A DNA stretch of 64,000 bases from Sinomonas sp. ASV322 (lineage in GTDB: Bacteria; Actinomycetota; Actinomycetes; Actinomycetales; Micrococcaceae): assembly GCF_030908245.1 (NCBI RefSeq), contig NZ_JAVFJJ010000014.1, forward strand, positions 24,117 through 88,116, written 5' to 3'. The translations under genes and the position numbers were made by a program. Positions 8,548-16,369 of the stretch are shown piece after piece (position 1 is the first letter of the stretch; each line of letters starts with the position of its first letter). Under the pieces are notes generated by a model, which made no database searches, was not told where the DNA came from, and saw nothing but the letters and a program-made list of their open reading frames with translations.

Positions 8548-10146
8548 GTGACGACGCCCGCCCCGAGCCAGGGCCCCGCCCTGCCCGCCGCCGGCACGGC
8601 CCGCCCGCGCACCCTCGTCGTCGTCCTCGTGTGCCTCGCCGCGCTCACTCTCACCCTCACGGGCTGTCTGCCGCTGCTCGCCCCGCCGTCCACCTCGGGC
8701 CCGAGCACAGAGGCGTCCGCGACGGCCGGTGCGCCGCCCGAGCTCGCGAGGTTCTACCAACAGCAGATCCAGTGGTCGCCGTGCGAAACCGAGAGCGGCC
8801 GGTCCCAGTTCGAGTGCACGCAGGTCATGGTCCCGATCGACTATGCGAAGCCCGACGGCGACACGATCAAGCTTGCTGTGATCCGGCTCAAGAATTCGAA
8901 GGCGAAGTCCAACTTGTTCGTCAACCCCGGCGGGCCGGGGGTCTCGGGGTACGACCTCGTCCGCGACGCGGGAACGACGATGTTCACGGAGAAGCTCCGC
9001 GGCACGTACAACCTCATCGGCTGGGACCCGCGCGGCGTCAAGCGTTCCGCCCCGGTCACCTGCCTCGACGCGGCGAAGCAGGACGCCCTCCGTCAGGAGA
9101 GCCCGGACGAATCGACCGACGCCGGCCTCGCGGAGGCGTTCGCGCTGCAGGACAAGGTCATCGACGCGTGCAAGGCCAACACGGGGCCGATCCTCGCGCA
9201 CACGGACACGCTCAGCTCCGTCAAGGACATGGACATCCTGCGAGCCGTCGCGTCGGGGCGCTCGAAGCTCGACTACGCAGGCTTCTCCTACGGGACGCAG
9301 CTCGGCTCGGTCTATGCCGGGCTCTTCCCGGACCGTGTGGGGCGCTTCGCGCTCGACGGCGCGCTCGACCCGAGCCTCGACAACCGCGAGATCACGCTCG
9401 GGCAGGCGAAAGCCTTCGAGGACGAACTGCACGCCTACCTGCGCTCGTGCCTCGCGAAGTCCGGCTGCCCGTTCAAGGGGAGTGAGGACGATGCGATCGG
9501 CCAGGTCCAGTCGCTCGCCCAGTCAGTCCAGAATCAGCCCCTGCGCAACAACGACGGCCGGCTCCTGCCGATCGCCGACTTCATCAACGGCCTCGTGTAC
9601 GCGCTGTACTCCGACCAGAGCTGGCCGGCGCTCACGCAGGCGTTCGCAGCCGCGCTCCGCGGGGACGGCTCGGGCATGATGCGCATTTCCGACTTCGCGG
9701 CGGACCGGGTGCAGGACGGCACGTACTCGTCGAATGGCTCGTTCGCCTTCCTCGCGTACAACTGCCTCGACTACTCCATGGCGTCCGACACCGCGAGCAT
9801 GCGGGCCGAGGCGGACGAGCTCAAGAGGGCGGCCCCGACCTTGGGAGAGTTCTTCGCGTACGGCGGCGTCACGTGCCGCGACTGGCCCTACAAGCCGGTC
9901 GACGCCGACCCCAAGCCAGCCCGCTACACGGGCAGCAGCCCGATCCTCGTCGTGGGCACGACGGGCGACCCCGCAACCCCGTACCCGTGGGCGCAGGCCC
10001 TGCGCTCACAGCTCGGCAACGCGTCCCTGCTCACGTGGAACGCCCAAGGGCACACGGCGTACGGACGGGGATCGGCGTGCATCGACGACGCCTTCGACGG
10101 CTACCTCGTCGACGGGAAGCTCCCACAGGACGGCAAACGCTGCTGA
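8548..10146 (+). CDS. Secreted alpha/beta-hydrolase lipoprotein (tripeptidyl aminopeptidase type)
   Basis: 532 residues. The N-terminus carries a hydrophobic stretch ending in the lipobox LTGC (lipidated Cys40). The hydrolase core contains NPGGPG (126-131, oxyanion region), the nucleophile elbow GFSYGT (Ser247), Asp474 in GTTGDPATP and His502 in QGHTAYG. The C-terminal half matches the TAP-like extension of actinobacterial secreted tripeptidyl aminopeptidases. It probably trims extracellular peptides at the cell surface. The GTG start at 8548 is 14 nt after holB with AGGAG just upstream; it may be read through from tmk-holB. Confidence 0.88.
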   Translation: MTTPAPSQGPALPAAGTARPRTLVVVLVCLAALTLTLTGCLPLLAPPSTSGPSTEASATAGAPPELARFYQQQIQWSPCETESGRSQFECTQVMVPIDYAKPDGDTIKLAVIRLKNSKAKSNLFVNPGGPGVSGYDLVRDAGTTMFTEKLRGTYNLIGWDPRGVKRSAPVTCLDAAKQDALRQESPDESTDAGLAEAFALQDKVIDACKANTGPILAHTDTLSSVKDMDILRAVASGRSKLDYAGFSYGTQLGSVYAGLFPDRVGRFALDGALDPSLDNREITLGQAKAFEDELHAYLRSCLAKSGCPFKGSEDDAIGQVQSLAQSVQNQPLRNNDGRLLPIADFINGLVYALYSDQSWPALTQAFAAALRGDGSGMMRISDFAADRVQDGTYSSNGSFAFLAYNCLDYSMASDTASMRAEADELKRAAPTLGEFFAYGGVTCRDWPYKPVDADPKPARYTGSSPILVVGTTGDPATPYPWAQALRSQLGNASLLTWNAQGHTAYGRGSACIDDAFDGYLVDGKLPQDGKRC

Positions 10147-10148
10147 TC

Positions 10149-10199
10149 CCCGCCGGGCGCTAGCCCACGGCGGCGCCAGCCTCGCGCTTACCCGGCGGG
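10149..10199. terminator. Inverted repeat between convergent genes
   Basis: CCCGCCGGG (10149-10157) pairs with CCCGGCGGG (10191-10199), enclosing a GC-rich loop, between the convergent lipoprotein and HAD genes. A bidirectional terminator is the simplest reading. Confidence 0.5.
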
Positions 10200-10203
10200 C
10201 TGC

Positions 10204-10926
10204 CTAGCCTGCAGCGACGGCGCCTCGGCCCCACAGGAGCGCGGGGAGGTCCGCGACCGAGCGGACGACGGCGGTCGCCCCCGCCGCGCGCAGCTCGCCT
10301 GCGCCTTGGGCCCCCGTGAGCACGCCGACGGCGGCGCCCGCTCCCGCGCGGAGTCCGGACGTGATGTCCGCGGCGGTGTCCCCCGCGACGAGGACCGTCC
10401 GGACGTCCTCGACGTCGAGCGCGAGGACTGCCGTGAGGATCATGTCCGGAAACGGCCGGCCCCGGCCGGCGTCCTCGGGGCATAGCGAGAGGTCGGCGAG
10501 GCCCATCCACCCGAGGGCCTCGAGGACGCTGTTCTGGGTATGCCGGCCGAACCCGGTCGCGAGGGCCACGAGGACCCCATGCTCGCGCAGCGCGTGAACC
10601 GTCTCTTCCGCGCCTTGCACTGCGCGGAGACAGCCCTCGCCGATCATCCGGTCGTACTCGACGGCGAAGGCGCGCGACGCTGCTCGGGCCGCGTCGGCGT
10701 CGTCCGCAAAGAGCCGTTCGAAAACCTGGGCGCGGTCGAGTCCCGCGCTGCGCCGCGACATCGCGAGCGCGGCCTCGAGCCGCTCCCCTGCGACCCCCAC
10801 CTCGCGGAGTGCTATCGCAACCGCCCGCTCCGCCGCCCCTCCGTCAACGACGGTCGTGCCGTTCATATCCAGCACGGCGAGGCGGATGCCGCTCGCGAAG
10901 GCGGGCGGCAGGTTCTGCGCAGTCAC
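10204..10926 (-). CDS. HAD-family phosphonatase-like hydrolase
   Basis: 240 residues from the GTG at 10926, which has GGGGGAA just upstream. A longer frame from an ATG at 10998 adds an unlikely N-terminus. HAD motif I is LAVLDMNGTTV (nucleophile Asp19), motif II ATGFGR, and motif III/IV GRPFPDMI followed by VAGDTAADITSG. The DMNGTT form and cap size fit the phosphonoacetaldehyde hydrolase-like branch. No phosphonate genes are nearby, so the substrate is open. It is convergent with the lipoprotein gene. Confidence 0.8.
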   Translation of the reverse strand: MTAQNLPPAFASGIRLAVLDMNGTTVVDGGAAERAVAIALREVGVAGERLEAALAMSRRSAGLDRAQVFERLFADDADAARAASRAFAVEYDRMIGEGCLRAVQGAEETVHALREHGVLVALATGFGRHTQNSVLEALGWMGLADLSLCPEDAGRGRPFPDMILTAVLALDVEDVRTVLVAGDTAADITSGLRAGAGAAVGVLTGAQGAGELRAAGATAVVRSVADLPALLWGRGAVAAG

Positions 10927-11110
10927 GCCAGGTTCCCCCGATTCTCTTGGGCGCCGAGTCATCCCGACGGCTGAGTTCCGAGAATGCCATCCGCTCACGA
11001 CTCATCCCTGAATTCGCCACGTACGGCGGGTGAACTCCGTATTCGGCGTCCGAGAAAAAATCTCGTCCGAAATCGCGTCATACGGCGAGCCGTGCTTGTT
11101 CTCCTAAGCA

Positions 11111-11141
11111 GGTGGCCGCCACGCTGGGGGTGGCGGCCACC
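11111..11141. terminator. 12-bp perfect inverted repeat
   Basis: GGTGGCCGCCAC (11111-11122) and GTGGCGGCCACC (11130-11141) with a 7-nt loop, in the intergenic stretch between the HAD gene start and the small ORF at 11172. No T-run follows. It may be a leader hairpin of the small ORF or an operator. The surrounding 10927-11171 shows no other gene. Confidence 0.55.
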
Positions 11142-11171
11142 GCCAAGCGGCAACACAATCGGGAGCAAGTC

Positions 11172-11441
11172 GTGACGGGGACATCGGCGCTGGAGAGACT
11201 GCAGGTCAGCAGGCAGCTGCGGGCGGCACTGAAGGGGGACGGCGCTCGCCGCATGGTGGGCACGGTCGGATCGGTGGACATCGTGGTGTATCCGAAGCGA
11301 CCAGGTGGCCGCGAGAGCACCCTCGCATGTCTCCGGGGGCGCGGCGGGAGCGCCTATGTGGACTCGGCGCACTACCGATCGTGGCGCCTTTTCTCGGCGG
11401 CGGTCGCGTGCACTGTCGACTATCTGGCGAAGCCGGCCTGA
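11172..11441 (+). CDS. Small hypothetical protein
   Basis: Not recognised. 89 residues from the GTG at 11172, chosen because GGGAG lies 6 nt upstream and because the longer start at 11112 would fall inside the stem of a 12-bp hairpin. The product is basic, with an even spread of residues (MVGTVGSVDIVVYPKRPG, then AYVDSAHYRSWRLFSAA) and no membrane segment. A short RNA- or DNA-binding protein is possible, but nothing proves it. It lies just before tRNA-Thr. Confidence 0.45.
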   Translation: MTGTSALERLQVSRQLRAALKGDGARRMVGTVGSVDIVVYPKRPGGRESTLACLRGRGGSAYVDSAHYRSWRLFSAAVACTVDYLAKPA

Positions 11442-11449
11442 GTCCCGTT

Positions 11450-11479
11450 TTGACCCGGGGCGGCGTGCTCCACTAGAGT
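11450..11479 (+). promoter_or_regulatory. Promoter of tRNA-Thr
   Basis: TTGACC (11450-11455) and TAGAGT (11474-11479) are separated by 18 nt, and the tRNA begins 37 nt after the -10 box. Confidence 0.65.
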
Positions 11480-11516
11480 ATTCACTCGGTGGTTCGCCTT
11501 GGCGAGCGGCCTGATT

Positions 11517-11589
11517 GCCTCCCTAGCTCAGACGGTAGAGCGTCTCACTCGTAATGAGAAGGTCAGCGGTTCGATCCCGCTGGGAGGCT
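11517..11589 (+). tRNA. tRNA-Thr (anticodon CGT)
   Basis: 73-nt cloverleaf. The acceptor stem GCCTCCC (11517-11523) pairs with GGGAGGC (11582-11588). The anticodon stem is TCTCA/TGAGA with loop CTCGTAA, and the T-arm contains GGTTCGATCCC. CCA is not encoded. Its 3' side borders a region of gene remnants and then the pilus locus, so it is a plausible island insertion point. Confidence 0.95.
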
Positions 11590-11595
11590 CTGTAG

Positions 11596-11627
11596 AAACC
11601 CCCTCGCCGCCCGGTGAGGGGGTTTTT
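11596..11627 (+). terminator. Rho-independent terminator of tRNA-Thr
   Basis: AAACCCCCTC (11596-11605) pairs with GAGGGGGTTT (11616-11625), followed by further T residues. Confidence 0.85.
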
Positions 11628-11733
11628 CCGTTAACGGTCCCGTAGACGAGCCACTCGACCGGGACGCCCGTCTTGAGAGCCCACAGACGCAGCGTCTGAG
11701 CGCGCGGGTGGATCTTGCCGTTGATCCAAGTGC

Positions 11734-11871
11734 AACATCCTCAACCCCGGAGCCATCGTCGTCGGCGGAGCCCTCAGCCGCGCTGCCCTGGACGCCCAGC
11801 GGGCCATAGCCAAGGGGATCCAGCGCAGTGCGCTGCTGGTCAATCACGACGTCGGGGGCTGCCCACACTGA
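11734..11871 (+). pseudogene. C-terminal remnant resembling a ROK-family protein
   Basis: A 45-codon stretch reads NILNPGAIVVGGALSRA and ends in TGA at 11869. The NLLNP..VVVGG pattern is typical of the C-terminal part of ROK sugar kinases and regulators. There is no start and no upstream kinase domain (the tRNA terminator lies just before it), so it is a fragment. The call rests on this short motif only. Confidence 0.45.
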
Positions 11872-11971
11872 TCCCCCGATCAGTGGTGCGAAAGATGAGG
11901 GCCCGTCGAGACCAACCCCCAGGTCTTGATGGGCCTTCCGCCTTTTACGCTCAAGCAGCGTGCGCCAGATC

Positions 11972-12363
11972 TCATGCGGCCTCTGACTCCAAGGCGATCC
12001 AGAGCAGGCGGGCTCGCTCGGCGTTGTGCACCGCACGGTGCGCGCGCTCGCAGGGCGCGGGAATCCCGGCCTCGCGCAACGCGGACGAAAGGCTGATCCG
12101 CCCGCCCATGCGGAATAGGGCCCCAGCCAGGGCCATCGTGCATACAAGACCGGTGAACCGCGGCCCACAGACCGCGGCCCGGTCATATTCGCGCAGGACC
12201 AGCTCGACATCGACGCGACGCCGTGGCCGCCGAGCAGGTGCCCGTCGAGGATCCCGAGCAGGTCCCGGTCGATGTCCCGGAATGACGGGGCGGTGTCGAG
12301 CTCGCGCCCCGTGATCTCGTGGATCTCCTCGGCGACCAGGAACGGTGCGTATCCTCTGTCGCC
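11972..12363 (-). pseudogene. Degraded DnaQ-like (DEDDh) exonuclease domain
   Basis: Two reading frames join into one domain. The first reads FLVAEEIHEITGRELD and continues through APSFRDIDRDLLGILDGHLLGGHG. The second reads VDVELVLREYDRAA, then LVCTMALAGALF and AHRAVHNAERARLL, to the stop at 11972. This follows the IHGIT...AP.F..I...L..LLDG..LVGHNV.FD...L..EY pattern and the closing AHRA..DA motif of DnaQ-type exonucleases. The frames are separated by what looks like a 5-nt duplication (GCGTC) near 12215. The last catalytic Asp is Asn, and exonuclease motif I is absent. Confidence 0.5.
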
Positions 12364-12384
12364 GAGACAGCTCCGGGGTCCAGG

Positions 12385-12642
12385 TCAACGTTCTGGAGGA
12401 GCCGCCGGAGCCTGCTTCTTGAATCGCAGGGCGACCGAGATTCTCGAAGGCCGGATGCCCAGTGCAGCCCCGGCGATCCTTCGCGCGTACGAGTCGATCA
12501 TGTGGGCGTCCCGGGTTGCAGTACCCGTCCCGAGTTCGGGCAGGAAAACCTCCCACCAATCGCCGTGGCGGACCACGACCGCTTCCACAGCGGCCTGCGG
12601 CGTCCTGGCACCCATCGGACCTGTCCCTTCTTCCCACGCCAC
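12385..12642 (-). CDS. HicB-like small protein, possibly a remnant
   Basis: An 85-residue ORF containing VRHGDWWEVFLPELGTGTAT, then an alpha-helical segment (MIDSYARRIAGAALGI) and a basic end. The WWEV..PELG..T pattern resembles the antitoxin fold of HicB-like proteins. No HicA-like partner is visible and the genes around it are decayed, so it may itself be inactive. The region 11631-12384 holds only the two remnants annotated above. Confidence 0.4.
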   Translation of the reverse strand: MAWEEGTGPMGARTPQAAVEAVVVRHGDWWEVFLPELGTGTATRDAHMIDSYARRIAGAALGIRPSRISVALRFKKQAPAAPPER

Positions 12643-12699
12643 GTGGATTGGAGCCGGCGCGAGTCCTGAGAGCCCTTGAACTGATGGCGTGGCCTCGGG

Positions 12700-12876
12700 C
12701 TAGGGAGGGCCAGCAGGGGTCGTCGCAACGGTAGCGTTCTGGGGAGCCACGAGCTGCGCGACCGCCGGAAAGACCCACGCAAACAGCAGGACGACGACGG
12801 CGAGCAGCAGCAGCACGCATTGAATCGCCTTCGCGAGCGGCGCCCCGGGCAGAATCCGCCACAGCGTCGCGTACAT
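12700..12876 (-). CDS. Small single-pass membrane protein coupled to class E sortase
   Basis: 58 residues, with one long hydrophobic helix (about 17-42) and a short polar tail rich in Thr/Pro. Its ATG overlaps the sortase stop (TGATG), indicating translational coupling. I recall a similar short protein next to class E sortases in other Micrococcaceae; its function is unknown. It would be the last gene of the pilus operon here. Confidence 0.7.
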   Translation of the reverse strand: MYATLWRILPGAPLAKAIQCVLLLLAVVVLLFAWVFPAVAQLVAPQNATVATTPAGPP

Positions 12877-13559
12877 CACCGGCCTCCCTTGATCTCGGCC
12901 GGTTCGCCGCTCGCCCGAGGGACAAAGCGGTCGAACAGCGCGTGCACGATGTACCGGTCGGTCGATCCCCAGCGCGGATTGCATGACGTGAGAGTGAGCC
13001 AGCGCTGCGTTGGAGTTTGCCCCGGATGGTCCGGAACCGGCGCGACCACGTCGACCTGGGTCGGCCGGACGATCTCGTGCCCTTGGGCCTTGTACATGTA
13101 CCAGCCGTCCTTCGTCTCGATGACCATCGCGTCCCCGGGCTGGATCGCGTCGATGTCGATGAGCGGGTTCCCCGCCCCGGAGCGGTGCCCCGCGAAGGAC
13201 GCGTTCCCCACCTGCCCGGGAAGCGCGGTGCCTTCGTAGTGGCCGACGTTGTGGAGGAGGACGTCGAGCCCCACCCCTTCGCCAATGGGCTTCGCCCATG
13301 TTCCCCCGAGGCGCGGGATCCTGATGACACCGAACAGCTCTCCATGCTTGAGCTTCTCCTCGAGCACCGGGATGGTGCCCGGTGCCGATGTTTCCGGGCG
13401 CCGAGCCTCGAACTCCTGCGACAGCCGACCGGCCTGCGCGTCCTGCGCCGCTCCCGCGGTCCAGCCCACCCAGCCGAACTCCCACACGAAGAACAGGACC
13501 AAAAGCAGCCCTGCTGTCACGAGCAGCTCGCCCGCAGCAACAAGCAGCTTTCTGATCAC
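12876..13559 (-). CDS. Class E sortase
   Basis: A 227-residue membrane-anchored transpeptidase. An N-terminal membrane helix (about 7-29) is followed by the sortase barrel with catalytic His125 (FAGHRSG), Cys193 (LTLTSCNPRWGS) and Arg202 (DRYIVHA). The TxTSCxP and absence of a C-terminal membrane segment fit class E, which attaches proteins to peptidoglycan and usually prefers LAXTG-type signals. In this pilus locus it may carry out the housekeeping step of anchoring the finished fibre, working with the class C enzyme encoded upstream. Confidence 0.88.
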   Translation of the reverse strand: MIRKLLVAAGELLVTAGLLLVLFFVWEFGWVGWTAGAAQDAQAGRLSQEFEARRPETSAPGTIPVLEEKLKHGELFGVIRIPRLGGTWAKPIGEGVGLDVLLHNVGHYEGTALPGQVGNASFAGHRSGAGNPLIDIDAIQPGDAMVIETKDGWYMYKAQGHEIVRPTQVDVVAPVPDHPGQTPTQRWLTLTSCNPRWGSTDRYIVHALFDRFVPRASGEPAEIKGGR

Positions 13560-13781
13560 GCTCTCTCACACTCCTTATAGGGTCGGGCCGACGGCGACCC
13601 ACGAGCCGACGTCGCTGGGGCCCCTCGCCGTCCGCGACGAGCTGGGGCACGCCCGTGGCGGGGCAGCCAGCGCAGAGCTTCTGGGGCCGAGGAGACCTCG
13701 CAGTCTGCACTGCACTCCCTGATCCTTTGCGGGCCGCCGAGCGCCCAGTGAATACGCCACACGGCGCACGGTCCGACGGGA

Positions 13782-14735
13782 TCATCGGCGTCGACGGTTC
13801 CAGGCAAGGGAAGCCAGGTAGAAGGCCAGCAGGCCGCCGATGAGGTACGCCGCCCAGAATGGGAATCCAATGTTGGTTTGGCGTCCCGCCAGAGTCTTCT
13901 GTTCCGGCGAGTCCTTGGGAATGTCCGCGATCCGTGAGGCGTGGACCAGGAGCCTGTGCGAGTTCACTCCAATGGGGGTGCACGTCACCAAGGTGATGGA
14001 ATCCTCGCCGGGGGTGACTTTCAGGGACGAGATGTCGTCCGGCTTGACCACCTCGATCTTGTCCACCCGGTACAAGAATGTGCGGTCCATGACTTCGGTG
14101 GAGAAGATGTCGCCGGTTTTGGCGCCGCGGAGGGGGTTGAAGAGTTCGGCGTTGGGGATTCCCGAGTGTGAGGTCAGGACACTGTGCGTTCCGGGGCCTC
14201 CGACAGGCAGGGAGGAGCCGTAGAGGTGGCCGACTCCCTTGGCCAGGACGTCGTCGCTGGTTCCGTGGTAGATCGGCAGGTCGATGTTCAGGGAGGGGTA
14301 GCGGAGTCTGCCGATCACCTCGTCGTCGGCCACGTTCAACTGGCTTTGGTAGTCCCGCAGCTGCCCTTCCAAGGCCGGGGTGGGGGCTTGCGCGGAGTAG
14401 GGGTCCCGCAGCTGTCCGGAGGGGATCCGGGAGTTGTATTCGCGCGCCCGGTCCAACACTTTCGTCCTGGCCGAAGGTTCAAGCTGTTCGACTTCCTGGG
14501 CGTAGCCGGAAAGCTGGCTGTTGTGGGAGATCGAGCTGAACCAGTCTGCTGCCTGGGGGTAGAGGACCAGGCCTAGCCCGATGGCCGCGATGACCATCAT
14601 CGCTGCAAGTCTCCGAGCCGCAAGGCCGGAGTGGCCCTTCCATCCAGCCGCTCCTCTGCGGGTTAGGCGGCGCCGGGTGAGGTCATTCGGGCCAGGTTCG
14701 GAACCCTCCATGAATTCTTCGAGGGTTTGGGTCAT
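13782..14735 (-). CDS. Class C (pilin-polymerising) sortase
   Basis: 317 residues from the ATG at 14735, which has AGAGG 5 nt upstream. The first membrane helix is at about 43-60 and the second at about 290-312. Catalytic residues are His190 (LTSHSG), Cys252 (TLVTCTPIG) and Arg261. The DPY tripeptide at 111-113 is the lid motif of class C sortases that plugs the active site. Two membrane helices plus lid define a pilus polymerase. It lies directly downstream of the major pilin. The 222-bp gap to the class E sortase shows no gene. Confidence 0.92.
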   Translation of the reverse strand: MTQTLEEFMEGSEPGPNDLTRRRLTRRGAAGWKGHSGLAARRLAAMMVIAAIGLGLVLYPQAADWFSSISHNSQLSGYAQEVEQLEPSARTKVLDRAREYNSRIPSGQLRDPYSAQAPTPALEGQLRDYQSQLNVADDEVIGRLRYPSLNIDLPIYHGTSDDVLAKGVGHLYGSSLPVGGPGTHSVLTSHSGIPNAELFNPLRGAKTGDIFSTEVMDRTFLYRVDKIEVVKPDDISSLKVTPGEDSITLVTCTPIGVNSHRLLVHASRIADIPKDSPEQKTLAGRQTNIGFPFWAAYLIGGLLAFYLASLAWNRRRR

Positions 14736-14837
14736 TGGGGCCTCTTGCTTTGATGGACGCGAGCGGTGTGGGGGCATCCACCAAGCGGTGGATGCCCCCA
14801 CACCCTGCGTCAAGGGACGCAGGTCACCGAGGGATGC

Positions 14838-16307
14838 TTACTCTGCCTCGTTGCGCTTCCGGCGGCCTGTGACCATGAAGAGGCCTGCACCTGCCAGGAC
14901 GAGGATGCCGCCGGCGGTCAGGGCCCAGGTTCCTGCGCCACCGGTGAGCGGCAACTGGAATCCGGCGTTGTGCGGGACGTTGTTGACCGTCACGGTGACG
15001 ACTGTCGGATCGGAGCTGGTGACCGTGGTCTGGACCGGCTGGGCGAGGAGCTCGTAGCCGGCCGGGGCCTGGGTCTCCACGAGCCAGTACGCCTGGTAGC
15101 CGGGCTGGCCCGGGCTCACGGCAGCCCCGTTGGCCCAGTTGGAGTAACGCAAGCCGGAGATGACCAGGTTGCCGCTGGCATCGGTGGTCCAGGAGCTGAT
15201 ACCGGCGATGGTGATCGCGTTGGTGCCGGCCAGGGCATCGGCCTGGGTCGGGTACACCGAGAACACGGCGCCGGCCAGGGCCGCGGAGGTCTTGGAATCC
15301 TGCTTGTGAAGGACAATGTCGCCCCACTTGGTGATCACCGGCGGAGTGACCACGGGACCGTTGGGCTGTCCGGGGGTGATGGCGAAGCTGGCCGCGTTGG
15401 GGTAGACGAAGGCCGTGTTGGAGATCTGGCCGACCGTGTTGACCGTGGTGTTCACTGTCACCACGACCTTGGCCGTGGGGTTGGCGGCCAGGATCGCCCG
15501 GCCGCTGGCGGTGAAGTCGACCGTGAGGGTGTTCGTGGCCGTGTTGAACGCGATGGTGTAGTCCGTGCCCAGGGTCAGCGTGGCATTGTTGGACAGCTTT
15601 ACCGTCGCGCTGGAGTAGGTCAGTTTCGGGTCGAGCTGATCCACGATCCGGTAGCCATCGATCGGGTTCACATTAGGGATGTCTGCCGTGATGGTCCACT
15701 GAACCGGGTCGCCGAGCTTGATAGCGGGAGCGTCCGTGACGGTCTTCGTCGCCCCGGTCACCGCGTTCTTGGGGTAGACGTTGACGTTGTACATCCAATT
15801 GTTCTCGTTCACCGGGTCCGTCATCGGGAGCGTGACCAAGAACGGGGCAGCCGGGGTCACACCGGCCGGGTAGCCGGTTTCAGTGACCAGGTACAGGCCC
15901 AGGGGAAGGTTCGACAGCGTGGCCGCACCCGTCGCGTCGGTCGTGGCCGTGACCCCGGGGGTTGCCGCCTGCGCGGCGGCCTGGGCTGGTGTCAGGGCCG
16001 CGGCCGCGGTCCAGCCCGCGTTGGTCGTCAGGTCGATGTTGTTGACCTTCTGGACCGTGAACGTGACACCGGCCATGGGCGTCAGGCCCGCGAGCTGGGT
16101 CGGGGTCAGTGCTGTTCCGTTGTTGGGCAGGTTGGTCGGCGTTGCCGGCGTCTGGTACTTGTGGATGGACAGCGTAGCTGTCTTGGTCGGGTCGATGTTG
16201 GAAATATTCGCGGCGTTGGCGCCCCCGATTCCGAAGGCAAGCATGCCTGCGGAGGCTATCGCGGCCAGCGAGGCCAGAATGCCTCGTCTCACCTTCGATG
16301 ATTTCAT
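14838..16307 (-). CDS. Major pilin, SpaA/FimA-type, LPLTG anchored
   Basis: 489 residues from the ATG at 16307 (AAAGGAA upstream). A signal peptide (about 1-33) is followed by isopeptide-domain modules. The pilin motif VYPKN is at 177-181, with Lys180 as the likely nucleophile for polymerisation. E-box-like segments are LVTETGYPAG (Glu143) and YWLVETQAPAGYELL (Glu411), which support internal isopeptide bonds. The sorting signal LPLTG is at 452-456, then a hydrophobic span and a basic tail. All the elements of a sortase-built shaft pilin are present, and the class C sortase is next in the operon. Confidence 0.93.
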   Translation of the reverse strand: MKSSKVRRGILASLAAIASAGMLAFGIGGANAANISNIDPTKTATLSIHKYQTPATPTNLPNNGTALTPTQLAGLTPMAGVTFTVQKVNNIDLTTNAGWTAAAALTPAQAAAQAATPGVTATTDATGAATLSNLPLGLYLVTETGYPAGVTPAAPFLVTLPMTDPVNENNWMYNVNVYPKNAVTGATKTVTDAPAIKLGDPVQWTITADIPNVNPIDGYRIVDQLDPKLTYSSATVKLSNNATLTLGTDYTIAFNTATNTLTVDFTASGRAILAANPTAKVVVTVNTTVNTVGQISNTAFVYPNAASFAITPGQPNGPVVTPPVITKWGDIVLHKQDSKTSAALAGAVFSVYPTQADALAGTNAITIAGISSWTTDASGNLVISGLRYSNWANGAAVSPGQPGYQAYWLVETQAPAGYELLAQPVQTTVTSSDPTVVTVTVNNVPHNAGFQLPLTGGAGTWALTAGGILVLAGAGLFMVTGRRKRNEAE

Positions 16308-16369
16308 CGTGTTCCTTTCATTAGTGGTCCCCAGGTCTGTGCATGAAGCTGCGCCCGGCAATCCGGGCT

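Noticed and set aside
11112-11171. Longer start of the small ORF before tRNA-Thr
   Set aside because: It lies inside the stem of a perfect hairpin and has no ribosome site; the GTG at 11172 has GGGAG.
14838-14860. Pilin gene as a phage tail or S-layer gene
   Set aside because: The YPKN pilin motif, E-boxes, LPLTG signal and adjacent class C sortase all point to a sortase pilin.
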